Assembly: GCA_947311845.1 (NCBI GenBank)
Contig: CAMZMU010000062.1
Coordinates: 47,957,879-48,021,878, forward strand
DNA: 64,000 bases
Source: Poa pratensis
Lineage: Eukaryota; Streptophyta; Magnoliopsida; Poales; Poaceae
Direction: 5' to 3'
The translations under genes and the position numbers were made by a program. Shown here one piece after another: positions 54,371-64,000 of the stretch. Numbering within the stretch: the stretch's first letter is position 1; each line of letters opens with the position of its first letter. The notes beneath the pieces are model-generated. The model did no database searches, was not told where the DNA came from, and saw nothing but the letters and a program-made list of their open reading frames with translations.

Positions 54371-56176
54371 CTACTCTGTCCTTTCCTCCAGGACCGAAAC
54401 ACCTTGTTTCCTCTCGCTACCCTGCTCGCTACTCTTCACCACTTCCTTCAGTACCTGTTCCACTTCATGAACCACCCCGAGCCTCCCAAACCACTCTGCG
54501 AGCAATTGCGAAGGCTCTTGACCAATCACAGCACCATTCTCTTCAAGCTCTGCCAGAAACTCCAGTGCTCCTTCAAGCCTGTTCACCTTCTCATACGCGC
54601 CCAATATCAAGGCGACACACCTGTCGCATGGTTCCAGTCCTGCACTTCTCATGTTCCGGGTTACACAGACAGCCTCATCGATCTTATCAGAGAGGCAGTA
54701 AGCGTTTACCAGGAGCGCACACAGCTTCGTGTCAGGTACCGTCCCTGCAAACTGCACCGCGTCGAAAACTCGTTGCGCCCCTTCTGAATCACCTTTGTAA
54801 GAGTATGCTCTCAGCAAAGCCTTGTAAACCTCTTTCCCCGCGAAGATCTGCTGATCCTCTGTTTGCTTGATTAAATCTTCTGCGTGGTCCAACATGTCAG
54901 CTCTGATGTAAGCCATGATCATCGACCCATATGCTCGTTTATCGAGCGGTAGGCCGAGCAACACGATTTCTTCAAATGTTTCCTTTGCGCGGGTGAGGTC
55001 TCCGGCCTTGCTGTACATGTCCACCAGCGCAGTCAGCATGACCTGATCACAGGGGAGACCTCTGGCTTTCATGGCATGGAATGCTTCCTCAGCTTCTCTC
55101 AACAGGTTTTGCTTGCCGTAGATTTGTATCAATTTAGTGTAGTCGCGCACATTTGCTTCGAAAGAATCCTCCATCAGTGCATATTCTAGTACCTACCAAA
55201 CAAACAACCCATTTTGTAAGGTCACATCGCTTAGAACAGACTGCTAACAGTCATCATGTATGCAGATCACAAGTTCAGACATTTCTAATTCAATGGTTAG
55301 CAAAGGTTACAGATCAGAACTCTAGAAGTTTCTGATCAATATATGCAAAAGGTTATGAGTAAGCAAAGATTCAGTCCCTGTTCACCCCCCAAGAACAAAC
55401 TTTACAAATTTCGTGCAGTGGTGGTGTCAAACTGTCAACAGTGTTTTCATTCAACCGATTACATCAACAAGGCAGAGACCATTTCAATAAGCATTCCCCA
55501 ACTGTAGTTACCTTCAAGTGGTTACCTTTATTACTTCATAAACATGAAAATGATTACTCCCTAGGTGGTTCTAGACTTCTAGTACTACACCTCACAAAGA
55601 CACAAAGCAATCCCCAAGTCCTTGACAGCATAGAACAGCTTGAAATTTCTATTTGCCCCAAAAGATTTCGTGACAAAATCGAGAAAGAAAATGCCCACTG
55701 ACCTCAGCGAGAATCGGGCTCTCCATGGCCTTGAGCTCCTTGAGGACCAGCAGCCAGTCCGCCCTCTTGGGCTTCATGGCCTTCACCCAGAACGCGAGTA
55801 CCACGCCGAGGTTCTCATCGTCAGGAGACAGCGACACGATGCGCGGCATCAGCGCCTTGCAGCGGTTGGGCAGCTTGGGTGACAGGCCGCGCATCGCCTG
55901 CTCCTGGGGCTCCGACAGATCGGTCCCAAGCTCATCCCACCTGAACCTCGGCGACTCCTCCGCTTCCGCCACCGCCACCGCCGCCTGCGCGGTCTCCGCC
56001 GCCCGAGGCCGCGCCTCCGCTCCACGGCGTCCGGGAGCGCACCCGCATTGCGAAGTCGCCCTCGCAGCCGAGCCGCTAGAAACTTTCGCAACCAGCGAGT
56101 AGAAGGCCGGGACGGCGAGCGACACCATGGAAGCGAGTCGAGCCTGGGAGGGTAGAGAGCTCGCCGGAGAAGACAA
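54371..56176 (-). CDS. Pentatricopeptide repeat (PPR) protein, two exons
   Basis: Exon 1 is 56176-55703 and exon 2 is 55192-54371, joined in phase at GAG/GTACTAG. There are about 431 residues from the first ATG; a second ATG at 56128 is also possible. The N-terminus is Ala/Ser/Arg-rich without acidic residues, as for organelle import. A conserved block (about 65-145) with PNRCKALMPRIVSLSPDD and RADWLLVLKELK precedes about five or six P-class PPR helical repeats (AEEAFHAMKARGLPCDQVMLTALVDMYSKAG and following). The layout recalls Arabidopsis At1g01970. PPR proteins bind organellar RNA; the target is unknown. The tail after residue 410 merges into the adjacent minisatellite and may be longer or shorter in relatives. 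Confidence 0.85.
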
Positions 56177-56473
56177 GGAAGGAGAAGATGGCCTCTATCC
56201 AATGAGACGATCGCATCTCAGCCGTCCATGGGCGAGAGATCTGATCGAACGGTCATGATGGTTCTGTAGCTTTCCCAGGGAATATCCTGACCGTAGATGC
56301 CTCATCGCACGGGCGCGAGGTAGGTGGGCCCACCAGCGGGCGCCGCCAGATATAAATAAGCGGCCCTCGCGTCCTCGCGACCTCCTCTCTGTCTCTAGGG
56401 TTTTGGGATTTTAGCCTCCGCCGCCGCCACCGCCGCTACCGAATTCGACAAGCTCCCGAGCTCGCCGGATCCG
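56177..56473. promoter_or_regulatory. Shared promoter between the PPR gene and EF1B
   Basis: 297 bases between divergent start codons. TGGGCCCA at 56325-56332 is a palindromic double site II element readable from both sides. TATAAATA at 56351-56358 points to EF1B. CTAGGGTTTT at 56395-56404 is an inverted telo-box in its leader. No TATA is evident for the PPR gene. Confidence 0.65.
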
Positions 56474-58144
56474 ATGGCCGTCACGTTCTCCGACCTCCAC
56501 ACCGCCGAGGGGCTCAAGGCCCTCGAGGCGTACCTCTCCGGCAAGACATGCATCTCCGGGTGAGCACAGTTGCCTAACCGAACTTACTACTGTAGCCGAT
56601 CAGATCTGTAGGTTCGTAGCCGTATTCAGTGGATTACGTAGGGTTGAACTGATCGGGGTTGCGGTGGTGATGCTTGTGATATGAGATCTCTGCTCAATTT
56701 TGCGAATCTGGTGATTTGATTTGGGAAGACGCGGCAGCTGTTGCTTAATAGTAGTGTCTGTGATGCTTCTGCAGCGATGGGCTCACCAAGGACGACATCA
56801 AGGTGTTCGCGGCGGTGCCCACGAAGCCCGGGAAGGAGTTCCCGAATGCTGCCCGCTGGTACGGCACTGTCGCCGCGGCTACTGCTTCAAGGTGCGATCT
56901 CTTGTGCTTGCTGCTCTACCAGAGTGCATAGTATGCTAACATATTAGCATGACGGATTTTGCAATGGATGGATGGTTGCTAAGCGTGTTTGCTGGTTGCA
57001 GGTTCCCTGGCAAGGCTGCTGGTGTGAGTGCATCATCTGCTTCTGCTACAGCTGCTCCAGCCGCTGAGTCTGCAATGGTTTGCTCCAACCCTTTGTCATG
57101 ATAGCTGTGTCAATTAGTGTGTAGTGATATTCATAAATTGAGCTTTTTTTTTTTATTTGTTCCAAGGGCTTCATAGTTAACTTTGTACACACAAATAGTT
57201 GCTGTCCTGCATGCAGCTAATATGTTGATAAATGGGAATTGTAAAGCTGTTATTTTAGTAATTTGAGATTCATAATGAATGAATGTTTGCCGCAATACTG
57301 TGTCCGTTGCTAGTAGTGTTTCATAGTTAACTTAGTACACTCAAATAGTTGCTGTCCTGCATGCAGCTAATATGTTGGTAGATGGGAATTGTAAAGCTGT
57401 TATTTTAGTAATTAGTGATTCATAATGAATGAATGTTTGCCACAATACTGTGTCCGTTGCTATTTTATGAACTGTCATAGATCTTGTCTGGAAGCAAATA
57501 TAATGATGTTGGCATTGTGTTGCCTCTTACAGGATGTCGACGATGATGACTTGGATCTGTTCGGCGATGAGACCGAGGAGGACCAGAAAGCAGCAGTCGA
57601 GCGTGCGGCTGCTGCCAAGCCTGCCAAGAAGAAAGAAAGTAAGCTTAGTTAGTGTTTTTATGTGCTTAAATTTTCTGGCTAAGCTCTTTTCCTTTCACAC
57701 TTATCTAGCCTTGCTTTTATTGTCAGTGTCTGGTTTGTTTTGGTATGGTTCATGTTCTAACGCCAAGCTTATTTAGGTGGGAAATCCTCTGTTCTCATGG
57801 ACATTAAGCCTTGGGATGATGAGACCGACATGAAGAAGCTGGAGGAGACTGTCCGCAGTGTGCAGCATGAAGGTCTCACTTGGGGTGCATGTAAGTAACC
57901 TATTTCTGTAAAATCTAAGCTCTTGCAGAGCACTGATATAGCAGATTCATGAAACTAACACATTGCTCTCAAACTTGCAGCTAAGCTTGTTGCTGTTGGT
58001 TATGGCATCAAGAAGCTGCAGATTATGATGACAATCATCGACGATCTTGTGTCTGTTGACACTCTGGTTGAGGAAGTACTCCAGGAGCCGCCGCACAACG
58101 AATACATCCAGTCCTGTGACATTGTTGCCTTCAACAAGATATAG
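56474..58144 (+). CDS. Translation elongation factor 1-beta (eEF1B exchange-factor subunit)
   Basis: Six exons: 56474-56559, 56775-56891, 57002-57077, 57533-57638, 57777-57890 and 57981-58144. All are GT-AG and in phase, giving about 220 residues. The N-terminal part ([29 protein letters not shown]) is the GST-C-like domain of plant EF1-beta. The acidic [17 protein letters not shown] motif precedes the catalytic exchange domain ([49 protein letters not shown] at the C-terminus). It recharges eEF1A with GTP during elongation. The reading frame is intact. Its promoter is shared with the PPR gene. Confidence 0.95.
57171..57460 (+). repeat. Tandem duplication (period 150) in EF1B intron 3
   Basis: Copies start TCATAGTTAACTT at 57171 and 57321 and share AAATAGTTGCTGTCCTGCATG, GGGAATTGTAAAGCTGTTATT and AATACTGTGTCCGTTGCTA. 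About 95 percent identical by eye. Younger than the NOP56 intron duplication. Confidence 0.92.
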
Positions 58145-58686
58145 AATCTCTCGGTCCATCAGATTGCTGCTGCTGGATTCTTGCTACTGGGATTGGTCGT
58201 TCTGGAAGCATGTCCATCTATCCCATTTAGTTACCCCTCTTACAGAGATGCTACTAGTTTTGTTTTTGAGTGAATGCCCTGGTCTTGAGTATCTGTTACC
58301 TTTAAATAGTTGAATGAATTGCTGAGCGGTTTGTAATGACGAAACACCAGTCATGTGGAGTAAAATTCAGTCTTCGTTCCTATTTTGCTAATATGTGATT
58401 TTAATTTACTTATATACTGATTCCAGTATCCTATTACTGAACTCATCTAATGTTAAGTAAGCCTTGTCATGTGAAAATGAAACATGTTTTTCATCGCTGG
58501 ATGGAGGAGTATAGGGGCGGCATGTTTGAAACAAAGAACAAATTGTCAACGTTCAAGGGCGTGAACAGTCAACAGCAACCGGATCATACTAGCCATATGC
58601 ATAGCTTGATGAAATTACCAATTCCAAATAAAGAAATTATCGCCTACTACCCATTAATTATTCCCTCCCAAAACGCATGCACACAT
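58145..58686. other. EF1B 3' region and intergenic DNA
   Basis: The 3' untranslated end of EF1B (AATTGAATG...TTTGTAATGAC near 58310-58340) followed by unassigned sequence. Nothing else is supported. Confidence 0.5.
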
Positions 58687-60190
58687 AGGCCTGGAACTTG
58701 GCTCGAAGCTTGAACTCGCTCAACTGACTCGACTCGGTAAACTCGGGAGTAGCTCGTTTAACTCGCTCAAATAAAAAATATAGATTTTTTGATATACTAG
58801 CAAACATGTCCGTGCGTTGCAATGGAAGAAAAAATATTAGACATCCCAACCCAATAAACATGACTGAAACCCCCTAGTACCAGATCTTTTGTTTTAACAC
58901 TCCGCCCCACCTATGTTGCCCTTTATCCTCCTTATCGCCATTGAAGCTGGCGTCCGAGGTCTGCACTCGATGATAATGCACGCTAGTGTGGTTAATGCCA
59001 AGGCGATGACAATACACCTCTCATTGGAGCGCGCCAATGAGGAAATGTTTGAAACATAAAAGATAATCTCATCGAGTTGGACGTGACTACAAATAATAAA
59101 CTTATATTTATCTTCCCTTTTAGCTCTGAGGAAATTTGCTGAATTATCAAATAAGAAAATAAAGAACATATATATGCAGCAAGCGATTTGTTAATTAGAA
59201 CATATATATCTGAATTAACATTAGGTGAAGCAAGCGATTTATATGCACATGATCAAGAATCCATGTTTTGCACTTCTTCAATAGGCTAAAACAAAAGAAC
59301 CACCAATCAATTTATTAATTAGAAAGCAGCTTCGCCGCAAAAAAATGTAAGGCAGCTATTTTTTTTTCAGTTGAAGAAAGGCAGCTAGCTATACGGTCGT
59401 ACGTGAGTAGGTGCTCTTTTCCTCGCGCACTGCTGCGTGCTTCCCCTGCACCCATAGGACACGGAGACAACCCTGTTTTTTCTTTTTTTTTGTGTGTGGA
59501 CGGAGATAACCTTTTTTTTAGGGAATGGAGACAACTCTGCTAGTTTCACCTTGGCATGCGTTTGCTGCTAGTCGTTCCCACTTCCGCATGTAGAAAACAT
59601 TTGGGCTGCTGGACCCGGGCCAACAGGGCGTGATCACGCGAGTTAGTTCGTTAGTACGACGGCCGAAGTTGGGCTGCCAGAAGTGGGAACAACGGGCCCA
59701 GCAAAAATAACCACGCCGCAACGCACGCAGTGCTGGGATGAACTCGTGTTTTAGTACCACCTTGACTAATTACAGAGATGTTAGCATTGCGGGATGAGGT
59801 GACAAACGATTTTACGTACGAAACCAATGAAGTGCGACGTACGAAACCAACCAAGGAAGTCTTAATATATGATGATGATGATATATATCAGTGCCAAACT
59901 GTTAATATTTTTGCACCGATAATGGTGTAAAGGTTTTATATTTCAACATTGATCTACATTGTAGAAAGGTTGTATTTAAGAATTAGTAGGAAAATTGCTT
60001 GTTTTTTTTGTATGCGCACATATTTGAACACTTAGAATGTGTTAAACGAGTTATCGAGCTACTCACGAGTAGCTCGATCAACAAACGAGTTCAAAAATGA
60101 AACTTGCCTCGGCTCGTTAGCCACCGAGTTCGAGCCGAGCCGAGCCAAGTCACGAGCTACTCATTTCGAGTTTTAATTCCAGCCCTAGGG
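58687..60190. mobile_element. Candidate TIR transposon with GCTCG-rich ends
   Basis: The left end TAGGCCTGGAACTTGGCTCG and the right end CGAG...AATTCCAGCCCTA are imperfect inverted copies (TAGG-CTGGAA). Both flanks carry runs of AGCTCG, CGAGCC and GAGTAGCTCG words in opposite senses. About 1.5 kb with no intact ORF. No clean target duplication was found, so class and exact ends are unsure. Confidence 0.4.
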
Positions 60191-62968
60191 ACGGGGCGGC
60201 CGAAGCGGACGAAATGGACGGCGGGGAAGGCGTCGGTGGCGTGGCGGGGGTCGACGCAGTCGAGTCGGCGACTGGGCCCATGGCGACGGATGGCGGCGAG
60301 ATCTGGTTCGGTTCGGGTTCTGCCGGTTGCGCAAGCCCATGCCGCACCGAAACTGTGAAGTGTCTGTCCGGCCCATCATCAAAAATTTCCCTTATCTAAA
60401 AAATAAAAATAAATCCCGATAAAATCCTATTATGAAATTTCAATCATAAGTTCGATTCCAACCCTGATTTTTTAAGCGTAAACTGCACCCGGGATTGTAG
60501 TATTTTATTTGCGAGGGCGGCGCCTTCGGCCGATCCAGTGCCAATTTTGCCTGGCGCCGAGTTGCACAACGTCGACGCCGACGTCCTTAACGTTGAGCCC
60601 AGCGACAAGATTTGAAAATAGTTTTGCCGGGAGGTCAGATTTGGTATTATTTCGGCTGAGAGTCCATTTTAAGGAAAAAATACGAGGTTTTAAATTTATT
60701 TGTAAGTTTTATCATCTGAAAACAAAATAATTTGCAAGATTTGCGTCACGGGAGTTCCTATCCGGTCCGCATAATAGCAGCTCTAGCAGTGTTCTACTAC
60801 TAGCGCAGTCCCCTGGAGTAAAAAACCATCCTAAGTTCCTAACACTCGAAAGCAAAAACACCTCTCGAGCACAGGGAGACGCTCGAGAAGAGAGGCCTTT
60901 GGTCTAGTTAGTGTTTATGAAGTTTAGTGGGCTCTGTGGTCCGATTCATGCGGTTCACGAGCAAAGCCACGGGATTCATGGAACGGGAGAAGCACGGGAG
61001 GCCCATGACACCTTTTTTTTTTTTTTTTGAAAGAAGGCAAAATTTTGCCTTATATATAGATACTAGGGATATTAGCGCGGCAATGCCGCGCCTGTTTGAT
61101 GAATTTCAAATATGTTTGTCAAAAAAGTGTTGGAATATGAATATTATTTGAATTTGGAAAAGTTTGCGCTCAGAGGAATGTTGAGTTTTCGAAAATGGTC
61201 CGTATTGGAATGTATTCATATTTGTATTCTTTTAATGTGTACAAAGTGATCAGATTTGGAAGGTATTTGAAATATGTAAATGCGAATTTTGAGTTGAAAT
61301 GTTCAAGTAGATTTTAGGAACTGAGCAGTTTGGAATTTATTCAAATTTATATGGGATTTGATCGTATGACATAAATAGCGAACGTTTTTCTTGTGGTCAT
61401 GTTGATATGGTTGTCATATTTGATTATTTTTTTGTGTCTATTAAATGCTCAGATTTGAAATGCATTTGAGATTTTAAAATATTGAAATTTGGAAGTTGAT
61501 CATACGCCATAAATAGTCGATGTTTATTTTTGTGTTCATGTTGATATATTTGCTATATTTTTTCCAACGGATAGACTTGAAGTTATTGTTATAGTTCACA
61601 TGTCACATTTCTTTTATCTTTTTTTTTGCTTAAATAATACTCCACATATTTGTTTTTTTTAGACAGATGAGTTCGTTGTTATAAATTACTGTCGTGTCAT
61701 TGTGAGAAATAGTTGTTTTGATTAAGTTTTAAATCGAAATTTTATTTTACAGGTTCAACGTAAAATATATTTGGGAACGACTCGAATAATATATTTGGAA
61801 AAAGCTGATAGAATATATCTGTACTGAATTAGAATTTGTTGTTTTGAGTATGCACGAATATTCAGCAGTTTGAAATGTTTTTCCATAAGCTCCATAATTT
61901 ATATAAAAAAGTCATAAGCTCCATAATTTATATAGGATGTTATATTAGTTTTTTTAATTATTATTTTAAAAAAAGCCTGCAACAATATTTTATGTGGGGG
62001 GGGGGGGGGGGGATATCTGTTGTTAGGAAATCCAACAAATCTTGTTTGGAATCTATTTTCAAAGTAATTGAAATTTGTGAATTTTTTTTTGGGGAGGAAG
62101 AATTATTTGGGGATTTTTTTTGTGCATTTTGTATGTATGATTTGCAATATTTTAATTAGTAAATTAAAAGGTTTTAGTTCTTGTGGAATTTTGAAGTCTA
62201 TGTTAGAACTTAGAAAGAAATTGAATATTTTGGAGAGAATGTTTTTTTCTGAGGAATTTCTGTGCTTTTTTTTATACGTGGTTTGCATTGTTGTAATTCA
62301 TAAAATTGAAGATTTTAATTTTGTGAATTGTTGAATTATGTTTGCAAACTTACAAAAAAAAGTATTTTTTTGGTGTGCATTTTGTATGTATGTTTCTGCA
62401 TTATTGTAATTAATAATTTGAAAGTTTTTAATTATGGTGATTTTTTAAATCTATTAATGAGGCCTTATGTAATATTTGAAATTTTCAAGATTCGATTTTT
62501 TTTGAAAGGGTCCCAAAGTTTCTGAAATGTTGATTTTGATTTATTAAAAATTTGTAGAAATTGATTTGAACTGATTTGAATTTGTGTTTGAAAATTACAA
62601 AAAATTTCGAAAATAGAAAAGAAAACAGGAAAAAAAATAGAGAAGGCCGAGCCAGGCGCAAAGCAAGAGGCCCAGCCTACGAACTGGCCCATCTGGCCAG
62701 CCCAGGCACACCGTGACGTCGCGGTGACGTCACCGGTGGGCGGAGCTGCGCGGCGGCGGCGAGCACGCAAGCGTCGCGCGACGGCGAGCCGGGACGCGCG
62801 CGTACGCGCTTCCGACGCGCACGGACACGGGCTACCTGGCGGCGCCGCCTCTTTTGGGTCGCCGGAGCGGCGGCGGCGGCGTGTGAATGCGGCGGCGAGC
62901 AGCGCGCACGACGGCGTCGATTCCGGCGCGCAGGTGATGTCTACGCACGCTTCTATTCCTGTAGACAG
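60191..62968. other. Repeat-derived intergenic DNA
   Basis: No gene is supported. A GC-rich strip (60180-60360) is followed by long AT-rich sequence. A run of 17 G (61996-62012) and several T runs are present. The last 270 bases (62700-62960) turn strongly GC-rich, with two TGACGTC words in GTGACGTCGCGGTGACGTCAC. Confidence 0.5.
61013..61051 (-). repeat. T run plus 18-base palindrome, possible LINE 3' end on minus
   Basis: Sixteen T (61013-61028) are followed by the perfect palindrome AAGGCAAAATTTTGCCTT (61034-61051). A poly(A) preceded by such a palindrome on the reverse strand recalls the 3' end of some grass LINEs. No target duplication was located. Confidence 0.35.
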
Positions 62969-64000
62969 TGTTGGGCCTCCAAGAGCAGAGGTTTGTAGAA
63001 CAGCAGCAAGTTTCACTTAAGTGAATCACCCAAGGTTTATCGAACTCAGGGAGGTAGAGGTCAAAGATATTCCTCTCAAGCAACCCTGCAATTAAGATAC
63101 AAGAAGTCTCTTGTGTCCCCAACACACCCAATACACTTGTCAGATGTATAGGTGCACTAGTTCGGCGAAGAGATAGTGAAATACAAGTGATAGGGATGAT
63201 TATAAGTAGTAACTGCAATCTGAAATAAAGATGGCAGCAAGCAAACATGTAGCAGAACTTGTTGTAAACGGTGTTTCAATGCTTAGAAACAAGTCCTAGG
63301 GATCATACTTTCACTAGTGGTACCTCTCAACATGTTAGCACAACTGAATGCAAGTAAATGATACTCGGGATTATTCTCCTTCTTGATAACACAAGAGTAC
63401 TATGTGTAGGGCTGCAAAAGCACTCCTCAAAGTCTGAGTAAACAAACATCACAGTTCCCAAGAATAAGCCATGATAAATGTCTAAATTATTCATAGAGTC
63501 ACACAAGTACCCACACTGTCACCTTGATACCGTGTTGTCACAATGACTCCAGAAACTAGATACAATCACTTGAGTAGCATAAACATTACATATGAATTCA
63601 GCGATACTAGCAATACTCATGATCACATAAAGATCACACCATGGGAGAGAGAGATAAACCACATACCTACCGGTAGAGCCCTCAGCCTCGGGGGAGACTA
63701 CTCACACATGGTCATGGTGAGCACACTTGATGGAGAGGTTGATGAAGAGGTGCACCCGGAGAGGAGACGACGGACCGCTGCAGCCACGGCGCGGCGGCGG
63801 CGCTGGAGATGGCGATGGAGTCGATGGAGATGGCTCCGGGGGCACTTCTCCGTCCCGACGGCGTGCCGGAACAGAGATTATGTCCCCCGAAACTTGTCGT
63901 CGATGGCGGCGGCGCTACGGAACTCTTCGTGGAATATGACAGGATTTTTTAGGGTTTTCGCATCTGAGGCAATATATAGGCGAAGGAGCAACGTCGGTGG
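62969..64000 (-). mobile_element. Athila/Sabrina-like LTR, minus strand, truncated by the window
   Basis: Begins TGTTGGGCCTCCAAGAGCAGAGG, the inverse of an LTR 3' end, resembling the end at 18520-18552 (TGCACTTGGAG). It continues with AACCCTGCAATT and AACACACCCAATACACTTGTC, phrases typical of high-copy Triticeae gypsy LTRs. A minus-strand TATA box CCTATATATT lies at 63971-63980. The 5' LTR edge and the body of the element lie beyond 64000. The ORF calls inside are not genes. Confidence 0.65.

Noticed and set aside
54170..54870. Plus-strand ORFs of 205 and 170 codons over the PPR exon
   Set aside because: Shadows of the PPR gene and the minisatellite.
62724..63020. ORF of 98 codons at the GC-rich strip
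   Set aside because: It runs across the LTR boundary at 62969. Its open frame is due to GC content.

Overview
This is nuclear DNA from a grass. Spliced plant genes sit in dense, nested transposable elements, and the LTR types (BARE/Angela-like copia, Athila/Sabrina-like and Tat-lineage gypsy) point to a cool-season grass (Pooideae). Family names come from remembered sequence character, not a search. No prokaryotic features, tRNA, rRNA or CRISPR array were seen.

Region 1 (1-21806) is a nest. It opens with the end of an Athila/Sabrina-like gypsy element: a protease tail that stops without any reverse transcriptase, 2.3 kb of non-coding DNA, then the 3' LTR. That LTR is split by a 14.4 kb Tat-lineage gypsy element at 3981-18381 (near-identical LTRs, GTGAG target duplications, gag-pro-pol on plus, and a spliced antisense gene on minus). 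The host LTR lies in a CACTA transposon whose 3' end carries a Ulp1-like C48 protease and a 'CACTAGTG' terminus at 21806.

Region 2 (21807-26140) is gene-like: a class III peroxidase on minus with a frame break in its signal peptide, a retroposed poly(A) copy with an 11-base target duplication, an unrecognised GC-rich gene remnant, a Stowaway MITE and a diverged direct duplication.

Region 3 (26141-33000) is a hAT transposon with an exact 8-base duplication. It contains a TIR element (27205-31292, TGA duplication), which contains a 2.38 kb repeat element (28653-31036, CCG duplication).

Region 4 (33001-37476) holds a solo copia LTR (CTTAA duplication), two MITEs and unassigned AT-rich DNA.

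Region 5 (37477-49445) is a second Tat-lineage element, on minus. A second copy of the 2.38 kb element (39764-42146, CAG duplication) splits the end of its integrase. The two copies match in length, ends and flanks but carry unrelated short-motif cassettes at the same internal place. This is the best candidate here for something undescribed.

Region 6 (49446-58144) is a conserved gene island: NOP56 (8 exons, plus), a two-exon PPR protein (minus), and the elongation factor 1 beta gene (6 exons, plus). The last two share a 297-base promoter. NOP56 and EF1B take part in ribosome biogenesis and translation and both show telo-box-like and site II motifs.

Region 7 (58145-64000) is non-coding repeat DNA ending in a minus-strand LTR of the Athila/Sabrina-like type that runs off the window.

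Single-base frame breaks recur in conserved ORFs (NOP56 twice, peroxidase, both Tat pol regions). Indel errors in the assembly are therefore a live alternative to pseudogenisation.
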